Part shown: piece after piece, positions 34,860 to 45,988 of the stretch
How positions within the stretch are numbered: position 1 is the stretch's first letter
Layout of the letters: the number at the start of each line of letters is the position of its first letter
Assembly: GCA_036005845.1 (NCBI GenBank)
Contig: DASYQD010000171.1
Span: forward strand, 1 to 49,926
DNA from: DASYQD01 sp036005845
GTDB lineage: Bacteria; Acidobacteriota; Thermoanaerobaculia; Multivoradales; JAIOJS01
Direction: 5' to 3'
Length of the DNA: 49,926 nucleotides
The notes under the pieces: model-generated
The model's database searches: none
Told to the model about the DNA's origin: nothing
The model's input: the letters and a program-made list of their open reading frames with translations, nothing else
Translations under genes and position numbers: made by a program

Positions 34860-35399
34860 TTCTCGCTCTTGTCGTGGCGATCCGGCCGCCACGGACCGAG
34901 CTCGAGGGACGTCAGCGCCCGCCTGCCTGTCGATTCGAATGAGCGCGGGGAGATCTTTGTAGCAGTGGGTTGCAGCTCGCATAGGTGGCTCGCTGGCGCG
35001 AGCGGTTCGAGTGCGAGGGGTTCGCCTCGAGGGGACTTCCGGGCTGGGGAGGCCGCTGGTAGCCCAAACGGTCTGGAGTTCGAACACCTTAGGAGATTCG
35101 AACACCCTCTTCGCCTGGCTCCGGGAGGTCGCGGCGCTGAAGCAGGCCGCGTAGCGGCGATGCTACTGCAAGCCCTGAGCTTCGGCTCCGTGCGTCAGCT
35201 CCGGACCGGCCATTGGCTGGTCGTGGAGCCGCCGTCCCTCTCTTGCACCCGCTGTGTGGCAGCGGAGCGGAGGGGCAGCGTGAAGCGGAAGCCACCTGCT
35301 GGGCAGCTCGTTCTGACGGTCGCCCGTTCCCGGGCGTCACAGTTTCATCTAACAGGTGTTGAGACCGGTCCCGGCGGTGCTACGGCGCGGTCCCGCCGG
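34860..35399. other. Non-coding/degenerate DNA left of repA relic
   Basis: No intact gene is supported in these 540 bases. Open frames here have no conserved features or start signals. An inverted copy of the 15-bp repeat described at 35811 ends this stretch (35335-35349). Confidence 0.5.
35335..35349 (-). repeat. 15-bp repeat, inverted copy (left of repA relic)
   Basis: CGTCACAGTTTCATC is the exact reverse complement of the two copies at 35811-35825 and 35913-35927. It lies just upstream of the RepA-like coding relic, so the three copies bracket it. Confidence 0.7.
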
Positions 35400-35823
35400 T
35401 CCGGTAGCCTCATCCGGCAGGCGCTCTACCTCGACCAAGAGGATGCCTACTCCGCCGGCGAAGTCGGGTTCCTGGCCCGCGCCTTGGTCCAGGCAACGCT
35501 CCCGCACAGCGACCCCAAGACCAACGAGTTCGTGCGGCGGAACGGGCACTTCACACTGTCGATCCTGGCGCCCAAGGACGTCGGCCACCTGGCGGTTCTT
35601 CCGCCTCCGCAGACCGGTGACCGTCCCTTGGGCGTCGCTGATGCTTCAGTTCGGGTGCGGCTATGCCAACCCCCGCCACTTCAAGAAGCGCTTCCTGGGC
35701 TATCTGCAAGCGGTCATCGACTACTACCCCGAAGTACGACTCGAGAACTCGGCCACGGGCTTGGTCCTGAGACCTTCGCCGCCACACATCGCGTCGCGAC
35801 CGGCTGCGTCGATGAAACTGTGA
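35400..35823 (+). pseudogene. Broken plasmid replication initiator (RepA family) gene
   Basis: A relic of a plasmid RepA gene in two frames. The N-terminal part (about 35415-35585) reads GEVGFLARALVQATLPHSDP, KTNEFVRRNGHFTLSILAPK, a conserved RepA block. The C-terminal part continues in another frame (about 35615-35823): PWASLMLQFGCGYANPRHFK, KRFLGYLQAVIDYYPEVRLE, GLVLRPSPPHI, matching the RepA C-terminal region. The middle of the protein (normally beginning LPYGSIPRLLLAW) is missing, so there is an internal deletion plus a frameshift. It is non-functional. It marks past plasmid integration next to the biosynthetic cluster. Family assignment rests on recalled consensus, not a search. Confidence 0.75.
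35612..35639 (+). repeat. 28-bp direct repeat, copy 1 (inside repA relic)
   Basis: GACCGGTGACCGTCCCTTGG followed by GCGTCGCT. It matches copy 2 (35834-35861) at 26 of 28 positions. It falls at the deletion/frameshift junction of the RepA relic. Confidence 0.65.
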
Positions 35824-35825
35824 CG
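35811..35825 (+). repeat. 15-bp repeat, direct copy 1
   Basis: GATGAAACTGTGACG, overlapping the stop of the RepA C-terminal relic. Identical to the copy at 35913 and inverted relative to 35335. It could be iteron-like or a partial duplication. Confidence 0.7.
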
Positions 35826-35833
35826 GCCGCGCC

Positions 35834-35861
35834 GACCGGTGACCATCCCTTGGCCGTCGCT
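35834..35861 (+). repeat. 28-bp direct repeat, copy 2
   Basis: GACCGGTGACCATCCCTTGG followed by CCGTCGCT, 222 bases after copy 1 with two mismatches. Together with the 15-bp repeats it suggests a partial tandem duplication of the repA region. Confidence 0.65.
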
Positions 35862-35910
35862 CGCACTACAGTCCACAAGCCCCGTGCCGCAAGTGGCGCC
35901 GCGACGGTCA

Positions 35911-35940
35911 ACGATGAAACTGTGACGGACGGTTCATCGT
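35911..35940 (+). repeat. 15-bp repeat copy 2 within an 8-bp inverted repeat
   Basis: ACGATGAA (35911-35918) and TTCATCGT (35933-35940) are exact reverse complements flanking GTGACGG, and they include the third 15-bp copy (35913-35927). The arrangement resembles a protein-binding or replication-origin element, but no function is shown. Confidence 0.5.
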
Positions 35941-36527
35941 AGGAGCCTGCGCGTGGGTGGCCGGCAGAGAATCGCACACCGCGAATGTCGGTCGACGCCC
36001 CTCCATGCCCTGAGCACTTCGGTCTAGGTTCTGTTTGGAGAGCCAATCGCCTAGAATCAACTAGGTGGAGCGCTTTCTCGTTTGGTTGCGCCGCCTCTGG
36101 GAGACCGCTGCGAGCCCTCACTCCATAGCGACGGTTAGCGTATGGTTACCTCCCGAGCTTCCGGGGCACGAGCCTCCGCCGGTGCTGTTTGTCCCAACTT
36201 CAGATAAGGGACCGCCACGCGACATGGTGTGGGCGCACGAAGTTCTGATCGTTCGGACTAGCTCGGGCATTAACCAAGGCGGGCTAGATGGCTAGCCTGT
36301 AGCAAGATAGCTACAAGGCGACTGCCCCGGTGGTGGGTAGCGTCTGGATTGCCACACCAGCATGGGCCACGGGCGCGCTCAGCTGCGCCTGGCACGTGAC
36401 CAACGCGCACCGCCGCAGTTGGTGGTTTCCCGGAGAGGCGTGACGCCGCGCCAAGGGGCGAAAAGGGCCGCGCGAGTGTGCCTCGGTGCCGTTCGCTTGG
36501 TTCGCGATCTGGTGTTGTCCAACGCCT

Positions 36528-37965
36528 CTAAGTGTCGTGAACTCGGAGCCTCTGCGCGTTGATGGTCGCGCCAGCCCTGCAAGATGAGACGTGCACATGG
36601 CCGGCAATTTCGCCGTCCAGCATTGAGACAAATGCCTCAGGCGGCATCATCTTCCACCCTTGGGTGCCGTAGCGGCGCACCTGACCTCGCCCACCTCTTC
36701 CTCGCGCGCGCCGAAAACAAAGGATTGCGGCACCTTGTGCATCGCGCCATCACGGATCTTCTTGTCGGTTTGGTGCCATCCCGGCGGTCGACCTCCGCGC
36801 GGACCAGATTGTCGCGGATGAGTTGCCCTCGAAGCACCTTCTGGGTACCAGCCAAGTGGAAACGCAGCACATAGTGCTCGATGAGGAAGGCGACGAAGTG
36901 CTCGTGAGTCCCGAGAGGCGTACCAGATGCGAGCTGAGTTCTTTCCTCGCCGTTTTGAGTCCACGCAGGTCAAGAGGAATCGCGGGGCACGGCGAAGCCT
37001 ACTGATTGGTGGAGACGGGTGAACTCTGCTCCTTGAGACGGTCCGGATTTGGTAGCCGCCTTGGGACCATAGAAGACGCCTCGCCCATCGCAGGCTGTAG
37101 TCGAGGCCCTCTTCGTCGAGAGCCTTCTGCGCCAGCCGCTCACTGACAGCCCAGCACCGGAATCGTTGACAAACGTATCCCGCCCCCTTCGGATACTGGG
37201 ATCATGAGCGCTAAGGAGCAGATAGTAGTTGGCGAAGCCGAGGAGATCGCAGTGTCGCTTGTGTGACTCCAACGCCGCCTTAGAGTCTCCTTCAGCTGCT
37301 CAAGCGTGACGTAAATGTAAGCATCATTCATGGTCATTCCGTGCAAGCGTGTGAGCCGCGGCAGGCCGAGCGCTTTGCTCATAGCGGTAGACAATGCCGT
37401 AACTTCGCGCGGCGTAGATGCAGGTCCCCTTGAGAACGCGGCGAGCAGGTCGATGTTGTGGTGGCGTGAAAACCGCCAATAGCCGGCGCGGGACTCCCTC
37501 TCGTGCGCACCCAAGCTTCTCGAGTTCGTGGCGCAGAACAGTGTCGGTGGGCCATATCGGGAGATCGGGGCCGGCCTCGGCGCTATCGCCGTCGAGGTTG
37601 AACGGGGCCGGGCAGTTCATGGCCGACTCGCAGGTGCCCTGGGCATCGGGTGCCCGACGGCACCGTGTCGGATCCCGCTGGCGCACCAAGCCGAGCTGGG
37701 TACCCCGACGAAGACGCCCTTTTGTGAGTGCCCCCCAGGCGCACCCAGACCCACATGCCATCCGCGCCAGCGCGCGCTCTGTACTCTGCGCTGATCGCGG
37801 GGCAACTTCGTCCGATCGCGGGCCGATGGCCGCATGTGCCGCACGAAGTGCCTTGGTATACTCGGTCTGCGGGCCGACGGCATCCTCGCGACGATGAGAT
37901 CCAGCGGCAGTGGATCTACCGGTTCGCATCTCGCTTGCTTTGCATCGACGGCCCGTCAAGAACAC
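36528..37965 (-). pseudogene. Unidentified frameshifted gene relic
   Basis: The minus strand shows protein-like stretches that jump between frames. In order they are: GPDLPIWPTDTVLRHELEKL (near 37530), MTMNDAYIYVTLEQLKETL (near 37310), RHCDLLGFANYYLLLSAHDP (near 37230), THEHFVAFLIEHYVLRFHLA (near 36880), KIRDGAMHKVPQSFVFGARE (near 36730) and PPEAFVSMLDGEIAGHVHV (near 36610, stop at 36528). At least three frameshifts are needed to join them. No family is recognised; it may be one or two dead genes from the same mobile segment as the repA relic. Sequencing indels could also produce this pattern. Confidence 0.4.
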
Positions 37966-38011
37966 GCAACCTCAGCAAAATGTTGTGTTCAGCCCTGGGG
38001 ACTGACATCAC

Positions 38012-41023
<3,012 letters not shown>

Positions 41024-41052
41024 CCTGATCGATGCCGCCATCCGTGGCCGGC

Positions 41053-44000
41053 TCAGCCGAGAGGTGACTTGCGGATTCGCGAGGCCCGATGGCGCAGGCG
41101 TGTGACGGCTTCACCGTCGGCCGACGCATTTGTATCGATCCGTGCCGCAAGCGCGCGCACGGTCGGAGCTGAATAGATCAGATGGCTCGGGATCGGTCGG
41201 CCGAGGCATCGACTCAGACGAGCGGCTAACGCCAACACCGCCATCGAGTTCATGCCGAAGTCGAAGAGGTTGTCGTCCACTCCGAGGCTGGCCACGTCAA
41301 TGAGTTGCGCAGCGATATCGACGACGATGCGCTCGAGATCGGTGCGTCGCGGCTCGTAGCGCGGATGGCGCCGTGGAACGTACCCGTCGCGGAGTGCCGC
41401 ATGATCGAGCTTGCCGTTGCTCGTCATGGGCAGGCGATCGACGACGTAGAACCGGCTTGGAACGAGGTAGTCCGGGACGCGGTCGGCGAGCCACTTCCGT
41501 AAGTCCGCCTCGTTGACGCCGACACCCTCGACGGCCGCCATCAGCGCTCGGATGCCGCCGAGGCTGTCCGCGTAGACGACGCCCCGCCGGACCGCAGGAT
41601 GAGCGGAGAGGATCGTTTCGACCTCACCTGGTTCGATGCGGAAGCCTCTGATCTTGAGCTGACGATCGGCGCGGCCGAGATATTCGAGCACGCCCTCTGG
41701 CAACAGGCGTCCCAGATCTCCGGTTCGATAGGCCCTCGCTCCGTGCAACGATGGAATCGCGACAAACCGCTGTCGCGTCAAGTCGGGATCATCGACGTAG
41801 CCAATCGCCAGCCCGTCCCCCGTGACGAGAATTTCGCCCACCATCCCCGGCGGCACTGGACGAAGCGTCTCGTCGACGACAACCGCGCCCGACCCGGATA
41901 TCGGACGACCGATCGGAAGCGAGCGAAGCGCCCGCGGCTCGCGATCGAGGCGGAAACAGCAGGAAAAAGTGGTATTTTCCGTGGGTCCGTATCCATTCAC
42001 GAGGGCCGTGCGTGGAATCACCTCGGCCGCCACTGCAAACAGAAGCGGCGGCACCGCCTCGCCGCCAACGATGACGTGGCGCATCGCCCGAAGCCGACCG
42101 ATGTAGTCGAGCATGCGCTCGAAGAACGTCGTGGTGAAGAATGCGGTGGTCACGCCGTGCCGCTCAATGGCGGCCGCCAACTCGCTCGGTTCGTGGAGCT
42201 GTTCTCGCGTGGGCACGATCACCCGCCCGCCGTTGGCCAATGCGCCCCAGACCTCGAGTGTTGCGGCGTCGAACGACGAATTGGCGATCAACATCGTCCG
42301 ATCGGTCGCATCGAGCGGTAGATGATCGTTTCTATACACGAGGCGTACCACGGCGCGATGCGGGATGCCGACAAGCTTGGGCGCACCCGTACTCCCTGAC
42401 GTCGGCATGATGTACGCGAGGTCGTCCGGTAGAACGGGTCCGGATGCTGCTGCCGGCGCCGCTGGCTCGTCCCCGGCTGGCAGCGGAGTATCGACGAGCA
42501 CGATCCGGCAGCTGTCCGGTAGCTCGATCGTGTCGGCGTAATTCGAGGTTGCGATGCAGACGAGCGCGCCGGAACGGCGCGCAAGGTCCGGCAGCCTGGT
42601 CCGCGCGTGATCTGGCGCGAGCGGTAGGTATGGTGCACCGGCCTTCAGGACCGCCAGCATCGCCGCGAGCTGATCGACAGATTTGTCGAGCACGATCACG
42701 ACCGGATGGCGCGTGCCGGCGAGTTCTAACCGGGTGGCGATGTCCCGCGCACGTCTCGCCAGCTCCGCGTAAGTGACCAGCGTCCCGGACTCTTGCACGG
42801 CAATGGCGTTTGGTCGACGGCGCTCCTGCGCCTCGAACAGGCTGACCAGCGTCTCGCGCTGGATGCCGGCCGCCGGCCCATGCGGCCTCGCCGTATCGGC
42901 GATGAGTGCGACCTCTGGCGGCGCCAACACAGGAAGCACGGAAAGTGGCGTCGTGGGCGCCTCGACGGCCGCGCGCAGGAACACTGCAAATGCCGTCGCC
43001 ATCCACTCGATCGTTTGCTCGAGCGTCGTGTCAGGTGCCCATACCCATTCCAGCTGCGCCGGCGCGTCATCTCTAGCTTCCGAGAAGAAGACCGCAAGAT
43101 CGTGGATGGCGTTCGACGGCCGGTAGGGCCACGCAGCGAACCGGAGGCCGCTCCTGCTGACGATGGCCGGGGTCGGAACTTGCTGAGCCAGGACGACTCG
43201 TGCCAGAGCTGTGACTCGTGCGTCGGCCGGCCGTGCGACGTGAGCAATCATGTCTTCGAACGGCAAGTCACTGCGTGCGATTGCAGCCCGAACGCCTTCC
43301 GACATTCGCGGGAGATAGTCGCTGAAGGTCATCGACACCGTTTGCGACCTTTCCAGCATGTCTCGGATGGGTATCAGGTTGACGAAGTTTCCGATCGCCG
43401 ACGGGCAGCCGAGTACGTGTCTGCGCGAGAATGCGATGGACACCATATTGTCTGCGCTGCCGCCACGCTCCCGCAGGAAGGACTTGAGTGCAGCAAGCAC
43501 GACCACGAAGGGCGTGGTTCGAGCCGCCCACGCCAGCGTGACTATCCGCTCCCACACCTCGTTGTCGATCACCGCCTCCAGCCGCACGCGCGTGTCCGGC
43601 GACGTGCCATGTGTGAACGGCTCCGGCAGAATAGCCGTCTCGCAGTAGCCCTCGAGAGCGCGATCCCACCATCGACGCAGCTCTGGTACTCGATGCGGGG
43701 GAGGCGACGCCGCTGGACCAAGCGATGCCGGACCCGGAACGGTCCTGCCCGGGCGATCTTCGTCGTACGAGCGCGCAATGTCGCGTTGGAGAATGGCCGC
43801 CGATTCCCCATCGAACACGAGATGATCGGCGGCGAAGACGATGGCACCGAACTGCGTGCCGATGAGGAGCCGTGCGGTCCATGGTAGAGAATCCCGGTGG
43901 AACCGGTGTTCGAGGCACCGTCGGATCTCGCGGTCGACGTCGGCGGGAGAATCGATCTCGACGATAGGCAGCTCCCAGTGCGACGGCGCGGCAACGTGCT

Positions 44001-45966
44001 GCAGGAGCTCGCGATCGGACTGTACCTGAAACGTCGTGCGCAGCGCCTCGTGGCGGTCAACGACACCTCGAAAGGCTCGCTGCAGTCGTACCCGATCGAT
44101 CGCGCCATACAGTGCAATCGTGTGGACGACCGTTGTGGCGGCCGATTCGGGATGCAGCTCGCGCCAAGCCCAAAGCCCTTCTTGCGCGCGCGTCGCGGGA
44201 GCGACCCCGGCGACAATCGCTTTTGTCATCCGTGGCGCGACGTCTGATTCTTCTAGGGCGCGAATGGTTCGCGCGGCGAGAATCGAGCCGGCCTGGATGG
44301 AGTGACCGCGTTCGCTGACATACGCAGCAATCCGTACCGCGTCGAGCGAGCTGCCCCCCGACTGGCAGAAGTCGTCATCGAGGCCGACGTCGGCGATGCC
44401 GAGGACGAGCGACCAGGCCTCGGCCAGTAGCTGGTGCCAGGAGCTCTCGGGTGCGACGTACGGCCGCGCATCTACGTGCCGATTGCGGTCGATGGCCAGC
44501 AGGGCTGGCACGTCCACCTTTCCGTTAGCGGTCTGCGGAAGCGTCCGGAGCACCACGATCCGCGACGGCACCGCATAGGTCGGCAACCGTTCCAGCAAGT
44601 GCTGTCGAACGTCCGTGGCCAGAATCTGGGCGGGCGCCTCGACGGCAGCAATGAGCCTCTGTGCATTGGAGTCGCCTGCGGGAATGACGACGCTCCTGCC
44701 GATCTGAGGCATGGCGCTCAAAGCCGCCTCCACCTCGCCGATCTCGACGCGGAAGCCGTTGATCTTGATCTGGCCGTCGGTGCGGCCGACGAACTCGATG
44801 GCGCCGCCGGCGAGCAGGCGGCCGTAGTCGCCCGTTCGATAGGCTCGGTCGCCGGCGATCTCGATAAACCCGCCGTCCGTTTTGTCAACATAGCCGCGAG
44901 CGAGGCACGCACCGAAGACGACGATCTCACCCACGTCGCCAGGATCCACAGGCGAAAGGTCGCCGTGCACGATCTCGATGCGTGATCCATCGACGGGCCG
45001 CCCGATCGGCACGCGCCTATCGGGATCGGTGGCATCGGCGACGAGGTGCAGCGTGGCGGTGATGGTCGTCTCGGTCGGCCCGTAGCCGTTGACGATGCGG
45101 AGCTCCGGACATGCATTGCGAAACCGCTGAATCAACCCTTGTGGAATCGGCTCGACGCCGACGAGAAGCCGGTGAAGGGAGCCGCGCTGGCGTTTGGCGG
45201 CTTCGACAAGGGACGGCAGCAATCCTGGAGGGACGTACGCGCTCTGGATCGCAGTGTCGCACAGGTGGTCCCACAGATCGCCGCCGCTGGTGAGCCGCCG
45301 TTCGCTGGGAACATGCAGCGTTCCGCCGTAGGCGAGCACCGAGAAGATCTCCCACACCGATACGTCGAAAGCCACGGGCGAGACGATCGCGCCGGTGAAC
45401 CCATCGTGTGCGGGAGCCAGACGCTCGTACGACCGCAGCATGTTGAGGACGCTCCCGTGCTCGACCATGACCCCCTTCGGGCGGCCCGTCGATCCGGACG
45501 TGAAGAGCACATAGGCAAGCGTCGATGCGTCCGCGGTGTCGACGGGACCCGCCTGCGACGACCAGGTCTGCTCAAACAGCCTCAGGAAGGGACACGAGAT
45601 ATCGGCGGGAATGTCATTCTGCGCGTCGGTGGCGATGATGACCGCCGGTTCAAGGTCGTCCAATACGCGACGGCGCCGCATTGGCGGCGAGGCCGGATCG
45701 AGGATCGAGTAGGCGCCGCCCGCGCTCAGCACCGCGAGAATCGCAACGACGGTCTCCGATGTTCGACCGCCGATGATTGCGACGCGAGCGTTCCGCCGCA
45801 CGCCGCGCCGCGCGAGCTCGTGCGCCAGACCCCACGCCTGTGCGGCCAGTTCGGCGTAGCTCCAACGGTTACCGCCATCCGCACACAGCGCCGCCCGGCT
45901 CGGGTTGCGTCGCACTTGGGCGGCAAAGGATGCCGCCAGCGATTCGGCGAAACCGGCGTCAGTCAC
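41053..45966 (-). CDS. NRPS: A1-T1-C-A2-T2
   Basis: A 1637-residue nonribosomal peptide synthetase. A1 (1-500): LFTSGSTGRPKGVMV, YGPTETT, RTGDYGRL, NGKVD. T1: FCQSGGSSLDA, carrier Ser540. C (about 585-1005): the active motif reads DHLVFDG (714-720), keeping the catalytic second His. A2 (about 1030-1530): MPTSGSTGAPKLVG (Lys-Leu in place of Lys-Gly), NGYGPTENT, RTGDLGRL. T2: FDFGMNSMAV, Ser1574. My tentative A2 pocket reading D-A-L-F-I-G-G-T-F-K resembles valine codes; A1 reads D-V-W-Y-L-G-G-I-T-K, which I cannot assign. No thioesterase or reductase follows T2. It begins with A1, so its partner C domain is the last domain of the upstream PKS protein. GTG start with AAGGG upstream; 22 bases separate the two genes. 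Confidence 0.95.
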   Translation of the reverse strand: MTDAGFAESLAASFAAQVRRNPSRAALCADGGNRWSYAELAAQAWGLAHELARRGVRRNARVAIIGGRTSETVVAILAVLSAGGAYSILDPASPPMRRRRVLDDLEPAVIIATDAQNDIPADISCPFLRLFEQTWSSQAGPVDTADASTLAYVLFTSGSTGRPKGVMVEHGSVLNMLRSYERLAPAHDGFTGAIVSPVAFDVSVWEIFSVLAYGGTLHVPSERRLTSGGDLWDHLCDTAIQSAYVPPGLLPSLVEAAKRQRGSLHRLLVGVEPIPQGLIQRFRNACPELRIVNGYGPTETTITATLHLVADATDPDRRVPIGRPVDGSRIEIVHGDLSPVDPGDVGEIVVFGACLARGYVDKTDGGFIEIAGDRAYRTGDYGRLLAGGAIEFVGRTDGQIKINGFRVEIGEVEAALSAMPQIGRSVVIPAGDSNAQRLIAAVEAPAQILATDVRQHLLERLPTYAVPSRIVVLRTLPQTANGKVDVPALLAIDRNRHVDARPYVAPESSWHQLLAEAWSLVLGIADVGLDDDFCQSGGSSLDAVRIAAYVSERGHSIQAGSILAARTIRALEESDVAPRMTKAIVAGVAPATRAQEGLWAWRELHPESAATTVVHTIALYGAIDRVRLQRAFRGVVDRHEALRTTFQVQSDRELLQHVAAPSHWELPIVEIDSPADVDREIRRCLEHRFHRDSLPWTARLLIGTQFGAIVFAADHLVFDGESAAILQRDIARSYDEDRPGRTVPGPASLGPAASPPPHRVPELRRWWDRALEGYCETAILPEPFTHGTSPDTRVRLEAVIDNEVWERIVTLAWAARTTPFVVVLAALKSFLRERGGSADNMVSIAFSRRHVLGCPSAIGNFVNLIPIRDMLERSQTVSMTFSDYLPRMSEGVRAAIARSDLPFEDMIAHVARPADARVTALARVVLAQQVPTPAIVSRSGLRFAAWPYRPSNAIHDLAVFFSEARDDAPAQLEWVWAPDTTLEQTIEWMATAFAVFLRAAVEAPTTPLSVLPVLAPPEVALIADTARPHGPAAGIQRETLVSLFEAQERRRPNAIAVQESGTLVTYAELARRARDIATRLELAGTRHPVVIVLDKSVDQLAAMLAVLKAGAPYLPLAPDHARTRLPDLARRSGALVCIATSNYADTIELPDSCRIVLVDTPLPAGDEPAAPAAASGPVLPDDLAYIMPTSGSTGAPKLVGIPHRAVVRLVYRNDHLPLDATDRTMLIANSSFDAATLEVWGALANGGRVIVPTREQLHEPSELAAAIERHGVTTAFFTTTFFERMLDYIGRLRAMRHVIVGGEAVPPLLFAVAAEVIPRTALVNGYGPTENTTFSCCFRLDREPRALRSLPIGRPISGSGAVVVDETLRPVPPGMVGEILVTGDGLAIGYVDDPDLTRQRFVAIPSLHGARAYRTGDLGRLLPEGVLEYLGRADRQLKIRGFRIEPGEVETILSAHPAVRRGVVYADSLGGIRALMAAVEGVGVNEADLRKWLADRVPDYLVPSRFYVVDRLPMTSNGKLDHAALRDGYVPRRHPRYEPRRTDLERIVVDIAAQLIDVASLGVDDNLFDFGMNSMAVLALAARLSRCLGRPIPSHLIYSAPTVRALAARIDTNASADGEAVTRLRHRASRIRKSPLG

Positions 45967-45988
45967 GCGACGGGCCCTTGCTGTCCCG

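Larger units (their letters stand above)
35824..36527. other. Degenerate DNA between gene relics
   Basis: About 700 bases without a supported gene. It begins with duplicated pieces of the repA 3' end (28-bp and 15-bp repeats). A 76-codon open frame beginning with GTG at 36065 has no recognisable features and is not called. Confidence 0.45.

Noticed and set aside
36065..36295. 76-codon GTG-started open frame
   Set aside because: No conserved features and lies in degenerate DNA; could be chance.
37930..38011. Possible T-box or leader element before alaS
   Set aside because: No stem I, specifier loop or T-box consensus could be recognised, and T-boxes are rare outside Firmicutes and relatives.
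42793..43887. 364-codon plus-strand frame inside the NRPS gene
   Set aside because: Antisense shadow of the C domain coding region.
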